Part shown: positions 24,309 to 32,582 of the stretch, one piece after another
How positions within the stretch are numbered: the first letter of the stretch is position 1
How the letters are laid out: each line of letters begins with the position of its first letter
Assembly: GCA_028287895.1 (NCBI GenBank)
Contig: JAQBOV010000065.1
Location: forward strand, 1-34,180
From: Mucilaginibacter sp.
GTDB lineage: Bacteria; Bacteroidota; Bacteroidia; Sphingobacteriales; Sphingobacteriaceae
Reading direction: 5' to 3'
Length of the DNA: 34,180 nucleotides
Made by a program: the position numbers and the translations under genes
Notes under the pieces: generated by a model
The model's database searches: none
Told to the model about the DNA's origin: nothing
The model's input: only the letters and a program-made list of their open reading frames with translations

Positions 24309-24334
24309 CCCGGCTTGCTGGCCGGGTTTTTTTT
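24309..24334 (+). terminator. Intrinsic terminator upstream of the Crp-like gene
   Basis: CCCGGC at 24309-24314 pairs with GCCGGG at 24321-24326 around TTGCTG, followed by eight T at 24327-24334, a textbook rightward terminator. No plus-strand gene precedes it except a 9-codon frame at 24278-24307 that stops 1 bp before the stem. It ends a short transcript or attenuates the downstream regulator. Confidence 0.8.
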
Positions 24335-24339
24335 AACAA

Positions 24340-24417
24340 AGGTGTCTGACTAACCCAGGCCAAAGACACTTGACAGAAGGCTGTTAAATCTTTCTTTTGC
24401 GTTCCATCGCAAAGAAA
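24340..24417 (+). promoter_or_regulatory. Structured leader of the Crp-like gene (two further hairpins)
   Basis: After the terminator, AGGTGTCT (24340-24347) can pair with AGACACTT (24364-24371). Then TTTCTTTTGCG (24391-24401) can pair with CGCAAAGAAA (24408-24417) with one bulged T. The second hairpin ends 7 bp before the ATG at 24425, so it could limit ribosome access. This is inferred from base pairing only. Confidence 0.4.
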
Positions 24418-24424
24418 TTTCGGT

Positions 24425-25075
24425 ATGGAAGCAGCAAATTTTTTAAAGAAAATCGGCGAGAAATCTTTTTTGACGGAAGAATTGCAGCAGCAATTAAAAA
24501 ACAGCTTGTCAGAAGTTCATTTTCAGGCTCATGACGGACTGATCAGTCCGGGGTATGTCCCAGCTTTCATTTACTATGTTCAAAAAGGACTGGCTATGGG
24601 CTACACGGGGCTGCAAAAACCGCAAATGGTCACCTGGTTCATGAATGAAGATAATTTTCTGATTCCATCTTATTTTTTCCACCAGCAGCCTGGAACGGAA
24701 TTTATAACCTTTCTGGAGGAGACTACGCTGTTAGCCATGCCATTTGATAAAGTAAGGGAAATAGTCAGCAGCTACCAGGCAGCATTTTTTATGTTTTTAT
24801 TACTTGCTGAAGATAGTATCAGAACCGGGAAAGAAAGGGAATATATGCTGCGCCTGCTTCCGGAGGAAAGGTATCTGTATCTTGCCAAAACTTATCCGTT
24901 TCTGTTCGCCCGCGGACATTATGATCAGCTGGCCTCGTACATCAATATATCCAGAAGACATTTTGTACGGCTGAGAAACAATTTCTCAAAACGCTCGGGG
25001 CGCTCTCCATGGGCGGAAGGCTCGTCTTTAGGTGACAAAAGTCCGGAATCTTTGAGCCCTGTGCCGGAAGAATAA
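24425..25075 (+). CDS. Crp/Fnr-family transcriptional regulator
   Basis: The 216-residue protein has a cyclic-nucleotide-binding-type beta-roll (about 15-120: ISPGYVPAFIYYVQKGLAMG, and FITFLEETTLLAMPFDKV), a long dimerisation helix and a C-terminal helix-turn-helix (QLASYINISRRHFVRLRNNF, about 172-192). It lacks the cysteines of Fnr and the typical cAMP-contact motif, as is usual in Bacteroidota members, so the effector is unknown. After the recognition helix comes a proline/serine/glycine-rich tail (GRSPWAEGSSLGDKSPESLS) not seen in typical members, which may reflect a frameshift or fusion at the 3' end. It stands alone, divergent from the TetR unit, behind a structured leader. Confidence 0.82.
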   Translation: MEAANFLKKIGEKSFLTEELQQQLKNSLSEVHFQAHDGLISPGYVPAFIYYVQKGLAMGYTGLQKPQMVTWFMNEDNFLIPSYFFHQQPGTEFITFLEETTLLAMPFDKVREIVSSYQAAFFMFLLLAEDSIRTGKEREYMLRLLPEERYLYLAKTYPFLFARGHYDQLASYINISRRHFVRLRNNFSKRSGRSPWAEGSSLGDKSPESLSPVPEE

Positions 25076-25320
25076 TTTTGTTTTCAGTCTAACTTTACTT
25101 CCAGTAAAACAAGGGCACCATGACCGGTAATCAACAGGTAAAAAAAGGAAGATGATGATTCAGTCATCTCTGCAAAAAACCCGTTGTTCCCCTAAGTTTT
25201 AACCGGGTCATGCGCAGGGAGCGCAGGCACAGCGGGTAAGTGCAGGTTCCGAACCCGGGGTGGGCCATAACAAGGTTGTATGGCCGGTGTAAAAGCAGTT
25301 AAAAAGAAAAATGTAAAAAG

Positions 25321-25575
25321 ATGAAAATGTTAGACACAGCTGAAATCAGAAACATTGCAGGGCTCATTTCCGGACCGGCAATGCTGGCCGTTATGGCACT
25401 GCTAAGCATCCGTTTCATCATGGCATACGCGGCAGTTGGTATATTGTATTTTTACGTGCCCGATATGCATATCTCCAATGTTGCTTATGCCCCGAAGAGA
25501 ATTGTTAACTCCAATATTCACGACCGTAAATTCGCCCTGTTCCCGTGTAGCGCCGGACATGGCCTTATTACATGA
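25321..25575 (+). CDS. Possible small membrane protein, 84 residues
   Basis: Not recognised. MKMLDTAEIRNIAGLISG is followed by two hydrophobic stretches (PAMLAVMALLSIRFIMA and YAAVGILYFYV) and a polar C-terminus with one Cys (ALFPCSAGHGLIT). The stop codon is immediately followed by a hairpin (25576-25606), which slightly supports a real transcript end. The preceding 245 bp (25076-25320) hold no gene. Coding status is doubtful. Confidence 0.3.
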   Translation: MKMLDTAEIRNIAGLISGPAMLAVMALLSIRFIMAYAAVGILYFYVPDMHISNVAYAPKRIVNSNIHDRKFALFPCSAGHGLIT

Positions 25576-25606
25576 GAAAGACCCATCTGTAGCAGACGGG
25601 CCTTTC
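25576..25606. terminator. Long hairpin directly after the 84-codon frame
   Basis: GAAAG, CCC and TCTG pair with CAGA, GGG and CTTTC around TAG. In plus-strand RNA there are two A-C mismatches. In minus-strand RNA both become G-U pairs, giving a continuous 14-bp stem followed by a U-rich stretch. It is therefore a better terminator for leftward transcription, although no leftward gene precedes it. Confidence 0.45.
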
Positions 25607-25700
25607 CGGGCGGCTCACCTTACGGGCGAACCAAATTAATCGTATTATAAATATAAAGTTTTTGGAGCCCTTTTTTGCTATTATAAAAAGTTCAATCAAG

Positions 25701-26045
25701 ATGAACACTAACCTGTTCAAAAACAAAGTCATGGCTATGATTGCCATGCTTACTATCGTATTAGGCGTTGGGGTGGCAATTGCTTCAACCCATAATACAC
25801 GTCACAATAAAGCTGCTTTTACGTCTCTTTACTGGTATCCCGTTGACCCAAGCACGAACCAGACCACCGGGCCGGCTGAATACCATGATACCAAAAGCAA
25901 TGTGGTCGCTGATCCGGGTCAGCCCTGTAAGGATGATGCCACCCAGCCAATTTGCCTTTTTGGATCAGCCATTTCCAATCTGGCAACCGGAATCAATGTG
26001 GGCTCACCCGCACCGGCAGACCGGATATTGGAAAAAGCACCATAA
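25701..26045 (+). CDS. Small exported protein, possibly DUF6520-like
   Basis: From the ATG at 25701 the protein has 114 residues. A signal peptide (KVMAMIAMLTIVLGVGVAIAS) is followed by a short mature part with SLYWYPVDPSTNQTTGPAEY and two cysteines in QPCKDDATQPICLFG. The layout (signal peptide, an aromatic WYP segment, two late cysteines) resembles the small DUF6520-type proteins common in Bacteroidota, whose function is unknown. An in-frame ATG at 25662 would add 13 residues before the signal peptide and is less likely. The gene is followed by a strong bidirectional terminator. Confidence 0.6.
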   Translation: MNTNLFKNKVMAMIAMLTIVLGVGVAIASTHNTRHNKAAFTSLYWYPVDPSTNQTTGPAEYHDTKSNVVADPGQPCKDDATQPICLFGSAISNLATGINVGSPAPADRILEKAP

Positions 26046-26064
26046 TTAATATGGGTTAAACTAT

Positions 26065-26094
26065 AAAACAGGATCGATCATTCGATCCTGTTTT
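26065..26094. terminator. Bidirectional intrinsic terminator between convergent genes
   Basis: AAAACAGGATCGA (26065-26077) and TCGATCCTGTTTT (26082-26094) form a perfect 13-bp stem around TCAT. The A-run before and T-run after serve both strands. It separates the small exported protein gene from the TlpA-like gene. Confidence 0.88.
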
Positions 26095-26105
26095 ATTAAT
26101 AATGG

Positions 26106-27425
26106 TCATTCAATTTGCCCGTTATCCTTTATAACTAATACATCCAGCAAACATTCCCTTTCTACCAAATCCAGGTCATATTTATTCAACTCCTTTTTAA
26201 ATGTTATCAGATTTAAATCGTCTAAAATACCACCGTCCATTTTTATGTCGATATTCCCTGTATAGCCCGTTGAATCTCTGAATAACTGATGAAATCCATA
26301 TTCGCTCATATTTTTTATCCTGTCGACAAAAACGGTAAATGGCTTATTCATTAAATAGCGCATTGGGCCAAGGGGGACAGCTCTTTTTTGTAAATGATAG
26401 AAACTATCCTTTTCTATACCACCCATCGTTTTTAATTTGTCTTTTTGGCTCGTGCGGATTAAAACCAGGCATTTGACCATTCGTTGCTGAATACCCGCCT
26501 TTACATTAAAATACCGGTTCAGATCCTGGATCATGAGTTTATATATGTTGACCCTTGCATCGCGAGGAACAGAGAGCTGGTAACCAAAAAGGTTCTTTTC
26601 CTGCCAGTCCACGTAGGCATCACCATGCACCTTAGTAACATATTTATCGGAGTCCTTTACTTCCAGCACCAGCCTGCCGGGTTCCAGGAGTTTATACCGA
26701 TGATCGGTTAACCCGTCATAAGCCTGCAGGTACAGCTCAGCGATCGTTCCTATAGCGGAAAATCCTTTTCCCTTAACCGGACCTTCTAGATGCAAGCCAT
26801 CTTTAAACCGGCATAAATAAGAGGAGTATTCGACCAGGTCCTTCCATTTTTCATCGAACAAGGTTTCCGGATATACATTTTTTGCAGCTTCCCTGATACC
26901 TGACTCCTTACCAGCCAACGCGGAATTGATATTGCTGGTAGTTAGGTTATAGCCGTCTGTCAGATAGAGCACTTTACCAGCCGGGCTTATCCAAACCTGG
27001 AAAGGAACACCCGTATGCGGAAACATTTTAAATAACACCGTATCCCCGGTAATAAAAGGAACTGATGGTTTAAAAACAGCGGTGTGAACCTTGAAGAATT
27101 TGTCAATAACAGCCTTGCTTTGTAAATTAACCGTACAGACCTGAATTTTGTCCCCGAAATGCTTTTGCATGGAATCTAATTTCGGGAATCCTTCTAAACA
27201 GGGTTCACAGAATGTACCCCAAAAATCAAGTATGATTAATTTCCCTTTTAAATCAGCTATTTTAACAGGGGCTGGTTTATTGGTCTTATAATTGTAAGCA
27301 TCTGCAAATTCCAGGTCGGGAACTTGCTGGCCGCGTTTCAGTTCGCGGGTTTGTGAAAAGGAACAATAGGGCCTGATGGTCGTAAGTAGTATTAAAAGGT
27401 ATATATACCGGTATGACTTTTTCAT
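26106..27425 (-). CDS. TlpA-like thioredoxin-fold protein with long C-terminal extension
   Basis: This exported 439-residue protein has a signal peptide (YLLILLTTIRPYCSFSQ) and then a TlpA/ResA-like thioredoxin domain (about 30-170) with the redox motif WGTFCEPC, cysteines 73 and 76, and a likely cis-proline in the later TGVPFQVWI. The remaining 260 residues are a domain often attached to such proteins in Bacteroidota SusCD loci but without an assigned role. It should act as a periplasmic or outer-membrane-associated thiol-disulfide protein. It lies downstream of susD, separated by a 69-bp gap with a terminator-like hairpin, so it may be expressed at a lower level than susCD. Confidence 0.8.
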   Translation of the reverse strand: MKKSYRYIYLLILLTTIRPYCSFSQTRELKRGQQVPDLEFADAYNYKTNKPAPVKIADLKGKLIILDFWGTFCEPCLEGFPKLDSMQKHFGDKIQVCTVNLQSKAVIDKFFKVHTAVFKPSVPFITGDTVLFKMFPHTGVPFQVWISPAGKVLYLTDGYNLTTSNINSALAGKESGIREAAKNVYPETLFDEKWKDLVEYSSYLCRFKDGLHLEGPVKGKGFSAIGTIAELYLQAYDGLTDHRYKLLEPGRLVLEVKDSDKYVTKVHGDAYVDWQEKNLFGYQLSVPRDARVNIYKLMIQDLNRYFNVKAGIQQRMVKCLVLIRTSQKDKLKTMGGIEKDSFYHLQKRAVPLGPMRYLMNKPFTVFVDRIKNMSEYGFHQLFRDSTGYTGNIDIKMDGGILDDLNLITFKKELNKYDLDLVERECLLDVLVIKDNGQIE

Positions 27426-27456
27426 GATGTTTGATTTTTATATTAAATTTTTTAAA

Positions 27457-27483
27457 ACCAAAGCCGGATTTTCCGGCTTTGGT
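27457..27483 (-). terminator. Hairpin terminator or attenuator between susD and the TlpA-like gene
   Basis: ACCAAAGCCGGA (27457-27468) and TCCGGCTTTGGT (27472-27483) pair perfectly over 12 bp with a 3-base loop. Read leftwards the stem is followed by TTTAAAAAATTT, a moderate T-run. It would end or reduce transcription after susD. Confidence 0.7.
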
Positions 27484-27494
27484 AGCCGGGGGGA

Positions 27495-28880
27495 TTAATT
27501 GTACCCCGGATTTTGCGTTAAGGCCGGATTGGCAATAATTTGTTTAAAAGGTATGGGATAGAGTGCCCCGTAAGGTTGCCAGCCTGTTTTTTCCTGGCTT
27601 AATACGGCATCAATGGTACCTGTTCGTTTTAAGTCCAGCCAGCGTTGTCCCCATTCCGCGAATAGTTCGACACGCCTTTCCTGCGCAACAGCTGCCATGC
27701 ACTGCGCCTGGGAAATGGCATTAGATAAGGGTGCCAACCCAGCTCTTGACCGTATCGCGTTCAGATCACTAACTGCATCGGGCACCTTATTCGGTGACTG
27801 TTGCGCACTGGCTTCCGCCCGGATCAGGTATTGCTCCGCCAAACGCAATACGATATCATACTCGGTTACGGGACTAAGCGCCCGGTTTTGATATTTATAG
27901 GGATAATAATAAGTGGTGCCCGATACCGTGGTACTATTGAGCCAATTCGCTGCTCTTAAATCGCCGGCTTCAAAGGCGTTTAATAAATAGGAGCTGACCG
28001 TAAACGTGGGTTTTACCTTGGAAGAAGATGGAATAAAGACCGATCCTTCAGCGGAATTGCGGGCTTCCCCCGGACTGGCAATTTCCCAAATCGTTTCATT
28101 ACTGTCTTCGGTGAAGACGCTATTCAGATCAGGTACGAGATTATATAAGCCGGAATTGATTACCTGGCTTGCCTGCGCTTCAGCGTTTACCCAGTCCTTC
28201 CCATATAAATAGACCCTTGCCAAAAGTGCCGCTGCGGTTTGCCTGTTAGGCCGGGCTTTTCCGGTGCTGGGATAATTGTTATTTAATAAGGATTCAGCAT
28301 CGGTCAGGTCAGCCACCATTTGCTGGTAAATTTTTACAGAAGCCGTTCTCGGGAGGGTAGCGTTTTGTTTATAATCGGAACTGGTAATTAAAGGTACGTC
28401 CCCGTATAAATTAGTTAAATAGAAGTACGTTAATGCTCTAACGACCTTCATTTCCCCGGTTAGCTGTTTTTTGACAGAATCCGATAAAGCCGTAGTTTTA
28501 TTCAAGCCCTCTAAAATGGCATTTGCCCTATAGATCGTATTATAAGGCCCCGCCCAGAAAGTGGCCAGTAAGGTCGTGTTATTGGTGGGAATCGCATTCA
28601 TGAAGAACGGACCGTAAGCGGAGCTCGACGAGGTATTCACAATTTCATCCGCCGACAAGCCGCAGTAAATACTGATGGCGCCGTTTTCAAAGGCCGGGGA
28701 ACCTGCCCGCATGGAAGCATACACACCATCCACGGCAGATGTGGCGGTATTGTCATCCGAAAAAATGGCGCTCGTGGCGATCAATTGAGGGGACGGCGGA
28801 ATGTCAACAAATTTCTTACAGGAAACCGCACCCAATACTATGAGCAGGATATAAAATAAATTCTTATTTATATGTTTCAT
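27495..28880 (-). CDS. SusD/RagB-family outer-membrane nutrient-binding lipoprotein
   Basis: The 461-residue lipoprotein has a lipobox ending GAVSC with Cys21 as the lipidated residue. The SusD-like N-terminus includes ATSAVDGVYASMRAGSPAFE, the TPR-like helices include VVRALTYFYLTNLYGDVPLI, and the RagB/SusD C-terminal domain includes LRLAEQYLIRAEASAQ, DLNAIRSRAGL and ERRVELFAEWGQRWLDLKRT. It ends in the usual TQNPGYN. It caps the SusC pore at the cell surface and binds the ligand. The gene follows susC by 10 bp. The ligand cannot be read from the sequence, and no glycosidase is linked to it. Confidence 0.93.
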   Translation of the reverse strand: MKHINKNLFYILLIVLGAVSCKKFVDIPPSPQLIATSAIFSDDNTATSAVDGVYASMRAGSPAFENGAISIYCGLSADEIVNTSSSSAYGPFFMNAIPTNNTTLLATFWAGPYNTIYRANAILEGLNKTTALSDSVKKQLTGEMKVVRALTYFYLTNLYGDVPLITSSDYKQNATLPRTASVKIYQQMVADLTDAESLLNNNYPSTGKARPNRQTAAALLARVYLYGKDWVNAEAQASQVINSGLYNLVPDLNSVFTEDSNETIWEIASPGEARNSAEGSVFIPSSSKVKPTFTVSSYLLNAFEAGDLRAANWLNSTTVSGTTYYYPYKYQNRALSPVTEYDIVLRLAEQYLIRAEASAQQSPNKVPDAVSDLNAIRSRAGLAPLSNAISQAQCMAAVAQERRVELFAEWGQRWLDLKRTGTIDAVLSQEKTGWQPYGALYPIPFKQIIANPALTQNPGYN

Positions 28881-28890
28881 TTCAAAAAGT

Positions 28891-31800
28891 TTAAAGGGTT
28901 AATTGAATACCTAGAGTAATCGTTTTAAGCGGGGGAAGTATGTACATATTCTGATTCTCCGGGTCTGCGCCAACATATTTTGTGATGGTAAAAAGGTTTT
29001 CGCCCTGCAGATAAAGACGACTGCTGGTAATGTGAAGCTTGGACAGCCAGGCATTGGGCAGATTATAAGAGAGCGACAGATTTTTGAGCCTGATGTAGGA
29101 GGCATCAGAAATAATAGCGTCTGAACCGATTAAATAATTGGAGGCCGCATTATAGGTATCCCCCGGTGTACTGGTGAACCGTTCGATATTAGTTTTATCA
29201 CCGGGTTTCTGCCATGCGGATAGTGCGATGACCGGCTGATTGTAATAGGAATATCCCGGAACATTGCCGCCGAGTGTATTCAGGTAATTAAAGCCGTTTT
29301 GTTTTTTAAATTCGAGAAAAACGCTTAATTCAACTCTTTTATACCGGAACGTATTTTGCAGCCCGCCGTAAAACTTCGGGTCGGTATTTTTCAAAACTGT
29401 CCTGTCCGCGGTAGTTAAATTGCCGTTTTGATCTTCGCCCTCGAAACGGTAAATACCCGTGTTCGGGTCTACGCCCACGTAATGATAGAGCTTCAGGGTG
29501 GATAATGGCTGGCCGATCACAAAGGTGTTGGCATAGCTGGAAGTGGCCAGTCCCGGGAAAGCCAGTAGTTTATTATTAGGGATCGTTATGTTAAAGGCGG
29601 TTGACCAGGTAAATGACCCGGAATTGATGTTCTTGCTATTGATCTGAAGCTCCCATCCTGTATTTTGTACCAGGGCATTTAAGTTTTCCAACACGGAGGA
29701 AAAACCTGTCTGGGATGGCAGGGTATAATTGACCAGTTGATTATTCGACCGGTTATTAAAATAATCACCGGACACCAGCAGTCTGTCTTTAAAAAACCCA
29801 AGATCCAGGCCGATTTCAGCTTTCCTGTTTTTTTCCCACGAATAGGATGGATTGTAAAGTGAGGTGGGGTTTAAGACGCTTACCCCCTGGTATGTCGCTG
29901 TTCCCGGTGTCCAGGTGTCTAAATATTTGTAATTGCCGATCTGATCATTCCCCGTCATACCGTAACTACCCCGGAGTTTGCCAAAACTTAAAAAGGGAAG
30001 TTTGTCTTTTATAAAATTCTCTTCACTAAAAATCCAGGCTGTTCCGATCGCGCCAAAGTTGCTGAACCGTTTATCCGGCCCGAACCGGCTCGATCCGTCC
30101 CGCCTGCCGCTTAAATTTAAAATGTACTTCCCTGACAGGTTATAATTAATTCGGCCGTATGTCCCGTCATAACGGTACTGGTTAAACAGGTTGCTGGAGT
30201 AGGTCAGCCCTGATGCTGAAATAGAACCTAAGAGCAGGTCGCTTGAATAATTGTTGGCGCTTACCAAAATCCCGCTACTGGTATTATCCTGCCAGGTGTT
30301 ACCGATCAACACATCTAATTTACCAGCTCCGATTTTCTTAATGTATTCCGCCTGCGGTTCAATGATCCAGCTTTTTTGACTTTGGTTTGCAAAATTGCTG
30401 AAAGGCAGTGCCCCCAGGTTGGGGTCTAAGGAAGTGCTTGGATATAAACTGACCTCATCGCTGGTAACCATATTATAACCCATACTCACCTTCAGGCTCA
30501 GATCCGGCAATACTTTATAGATCAGCTGCAGGTTAGTGCTCAGGTTCTGAAATTTCCCGGTATAGGATTGGTTTTCAAAGGACAGCGGGTTGGCGTTAAA
30601 AAGGCCCAGGCTTAAGTAAGAAACACCGCCCTCCTGCCAGTTTAATTTGCCCGAGGCGTCATACAATTTAAAATTGGGCGCGGTATTGATATAGCCGGTC
30701 AGATCGGATGCCGGTAAATTATTGACGTTTGACGAGTAAATCGCGTTTAGGTTAACCGTTAGCCTTTTATCGGTTGAATTGTGGTTTAAATTGAAATGGA
30801 CAGAGGCCCGGTTATCTCCCAGGTCGGTTGGAAATACCGTTGTTTGCCGGTGATAACCTCCGCCTATTAAGAATTGCGTATTATCATTGCCACCGGATAA
30901 GGATAATTGGGCATCCGTTGTATGTGCTGTATTTCCGATCAGTAATTTCTTAAAATCGGTATAGCGTGTCGTATCCCAAAGAAACAGGTCAGGTGCACTG
31001 GAGGCATCCGGCGTTATGCCATCATTTGCAAATCCCTCCCTGCGCATTTGCAGGTATTGCTGGGTGCCAAGCATATTCATTGTCCTGGTTACACGGCCCA
31101 TACCCGTATAAACGTTCGCACCAATGACCGTTTTCCCTGCTTTGCCTTTTTTGGTGGTGATTAATATCACCCCGTTTGCTCCCCTTGATCCATAAATGGC
31201 AGTGGCATCCGCGTCTTTTAAGATATCAATGCTTTCAATGTCTGATGGATCTATCAGGCTAAAGGGACTGATCCCGTCGCTGGCGGATGACCCTGAACCT
31301 GCTGCGGAGGTCAACTGGTTGAGCGGCGAATTACCGGGGGAATAGGGAACGTTGTCAATGATAAACAGCGGATCGGAACCTTGTATCAGCGAATTTTGGC
31401 CCCGTAACTGAACGGAAAAGCCGGAACCATTAACACCGCTGCTTTGCGTAACCACCAAACCAGGCACCCGGCCTTCCAGTGCTGCAAGGGGATTGCTTAC
31501 CGGCTGTTTTGATATGTCGTCAGCCGTCACCTTACCGACATTACCTGTATTCAAACGTTTTGTAGTCGTGCCGTAGCCGATGACCATCACTTCATTAAGT
31601 GAACTGGCATCGTCCCTCAAATGGATAGTAAACGGGCCTTTGCTTATCGGGCTAAATTTGAGCTGATAGGTATGGAACCCGACGAAGCTGACGACTAATG
31701 TGCCGGTGTCGCCTTTAGCAGTTATTATAAAATCGCCCTGCTCATCTGAAGTTGTCGTGATTTTTGTTTCTTTAATGGTGATGGTTGCCCCTCGTAATGG

Positions 31801-31899
31801 TGTATTATCCGCGGCATTGATAACCTGGCCCCGCACTATGTTTTGTGCTCTCAATTCCGATGCATAAAGGATAATGATGGCGAGTAAATATTTTTTCAT
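28891..31899 (-). CDS. SusC/RagA-family TonB-dependent outer-membrane transporter
   Basis: This 1002-residue TonB-dependent receptor has a signal peptide (LLAIIILYASELRAQ), a carboxypeptidase-regulatory-like beta domain (about 20-100, GQVINAADNTPLRGATITIK), the SusC plug signature (NEVMVIGYGTTTKRLNTGNV; DILKDADATAIYGSRGANGV) and a long beta-barrel ending ITLGIQLTL. There is no FecR/STN signalling domain, so it is probably not controlled by an anti-sigma system; no sigma/anti-sigma pair is adjacent. It imports, together with SusD, an oligomeric nutrient using TonB energy. A 54-codon membrane-protein gene ends 10 bp upstream. Confidence 0.94.
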   Translation of the reverse strand: MKKYLLAIIILYASELRAQNIVRGQVINAADNTPLRGATITIKETKITTTSDEQGDFIITAKGDTGTLVVSFVGFHTYQLKFSPISKGPFTIHLRDDASSLNEVMVIGYGTTTKRLNTGNVGKVTADDISKQPVSNPLAALEGRVPGLVVTQSSGVNGSGFSVQLRGQNSLIQGSDPLFIIDNVPYSPGNSPLNQLTSAAGSGSSASDGISPFSLIDPSDIESIDILKDADATAIYGSRGANGVILITTKKGKAGKTVIGANVYTGMGRVTRTMNMLGTQQYLQMRREGFANDGITPDASSAPDLFLWDTTRYTDFKKLLIGNTAHTTDAQLSLSGGNDNTQFLIGGGYHRQTTVFPTDLGDNRASVHFNLNHNSTDKRLTVNLNAIYSSNVNNLPASDLTGYINTAPNFKLYDASGKLNWQEGGVSYLSLGLFNANPLSFENQSYTGKFQNLSTNLQLIYKVLPDLSLKVSMGYNMVTSDEVSLYPSTSLDPNLGALPFSNFANQSQKSWIIEPQAEYIKKIGAGKLDVLIGNTWQDNTSSGILVSANNYSSDLLLGSISASGLTYSSNLFNQYRYDGTYGRINYNLSGKYILNLSGRRDGSSRFGPDKRFSNFGAIGTAWIFSEENFIKDKLPFLSFGKLRGSYGMTGNDQIGNYKYLDTWTPGTATYQGVSVLNPTSLYNPSYSWEKNRKAEIGLDLGFFKDRLLVSGDYFNNRSNNQLVNYTLPSQTGFSSVLENLNALVQNTGWELQINSKNINSGSFTWSTAFNITIPNNKLLAFPGLATSSYANTFVIGQPLSTLKLYHYVGVDPNTGIYRFEGEDQNGNLTTADRTVLKNTDPKFYGGLQNTFRYKRVELSVFLEFKKQNGFNYLNTLGGNVPGYSYYNQPVIALSAWQKPGDKTNIERFTSTPGDTYNAASNYLIGSDAIISDASYIRLKNLSLSYNLPNAWLSKLHITSSRLYLQGENLFTITKYVGADPENQNMYILPPLKTITLGIQLTL

Positions 31900-31909
31900 T
31901 TGTGAATAG

Positions 31910-32074
31910 TTAAAATTTAAGATGAATGATGATGAAGATCAGCAGCCATACAATAACCAGGGCAACGGCATAATACAATTCCGGGTCCTTGATAAAATTT
32001 GACTGGGTGGTTTTTTCTTTAAGTCGCTTCCGGAAAGACAATAGCAATTCCCGGAAGCCAATTTTTGGCTTCAT
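31910..32074 (-). CDS. Small single-pass membrane protein upstream of susC, 54 residues
   Basis: The leftward frame starts at the ATG at 32074 and begins MKPKIGFRELLLSFRKRLKE, a basic amphipathic segment, then a short linker (KDPELYYA), then a clear membrane helix (VALVIVWLLIFIIIHLKF) running to the C-terminus. It would be cytoplasmic N-terminus, membrane C-terminus. The stop codon is 10 bp before the susC ATG, the same spacing as susC to susD, which suggests one operon. I do not recognise a family. The hydrophobicity profile and tight spacing argue that it is real. Confidence 0.55.
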   Translation of the reverse strand: MKPKIGFRELLLSFRKRLKEKTTQSNFIKDPELYYAVALVIVWLLIFIIIHLKF

Positions 32075-32192
32075 TATATTTGGTTTTATAATTAAAAAAG
32101 GGAATGATTTGACTTAGAAACTTTCCGTATCAGGAAACCACCGATATCATTCAGGCGGGCAAATCACTAAAAACCAGAGAGAAACTGAACAA

Positions 32193-32582
32193 TTAATCAT
32201 CGGATCCCTCCTTTGATTTGGAGCCAGAGGCCCTGTTCGCCTGGTGCGCGATATGAGCCGCGGCCACCAGGTCTATTAACTGATCGAAGAACAGGGCGAT
32301 TTCTTCATCGGATAAATCCGCTTTGATCTTGCAGTCGCGGGTCACCCAGCACTGAAATATTTTCCAGAACAGTACTTTAACTGACTCAGGAGTGTTAACT
32401 TTAAAAAAGATCGCCATGACCTCTTCTAAGAGTAAATTGGATGTTGGATACTTTTTAATGATCACTGCTTCCATTTTGAAATAATCTATGGCAAGCTGGT
32501 TCAACCGTAAAAAATAAGACGTGGAACTCAGCTTATTGCTCTGGTGGTACTGGTATACCTGGGAACGAATAAGTGAGCCCAC
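32193..32582 (-). CDS. Hypothetical protein, 129 residues
   Basis: Not recognised. It is a helical, soluble protein (FLRLNQLAIDYFKMEAVIIK; FWKIFQCWVTRDCKIKADLS; FFDQLIDLVAAAHIAHQ) with a charged tail (GSKSKEGSDD). The only start that gives the full frame is GTG at 32582, with a stop two codons before it. The next ATG (32474) would give 93 residues. Codons 1-7 lie inside the palindrome 32562-32621, so the original 5' end may have been replaced by that element. A 118-bp gap separates it from the 54-codon gene downstream. Confidence 0.5.
   Translation of the reverse strand: MGSLIRSQVYQYHQSNKLSSTSYFLRLNQLAIDYFKMEAVIIKKYPTSNLLLEEVMAIFFKVNTPESVKVLFWKIFQCWVTRDCKIKADLSDEEIALFFDQLIDLVAAAHIAHQANRASGSKSKEGSDD

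Noticed and set aside
21226..24371. The 11-mer GTCAAGTGTCT at about 21226 and its reverse complement at about 24365 as ends of a mobile element
   Set aside because: An 11-base match at two places in 34 kb is expected by chance, there is no target duplication and no transposase between them.
25196..25270. tRNA-like look (GGTTCCGAACCC resembling a T-arm) between the Crp gene and the 84-codon frame
   Set aside because: No matching acceptor stem, anticodon arm or D-arm could be assembled; it is only a G/C-rich inverted repeat (CCGGGT with ACCCGG).
26106..31899. The SusCD pair as the importer of the rhamnose locus
   Set aside because: It lies 11 kb away behind unrelated genes and terminators, and its upstream region shows no NCATNACAGT tandem motif.
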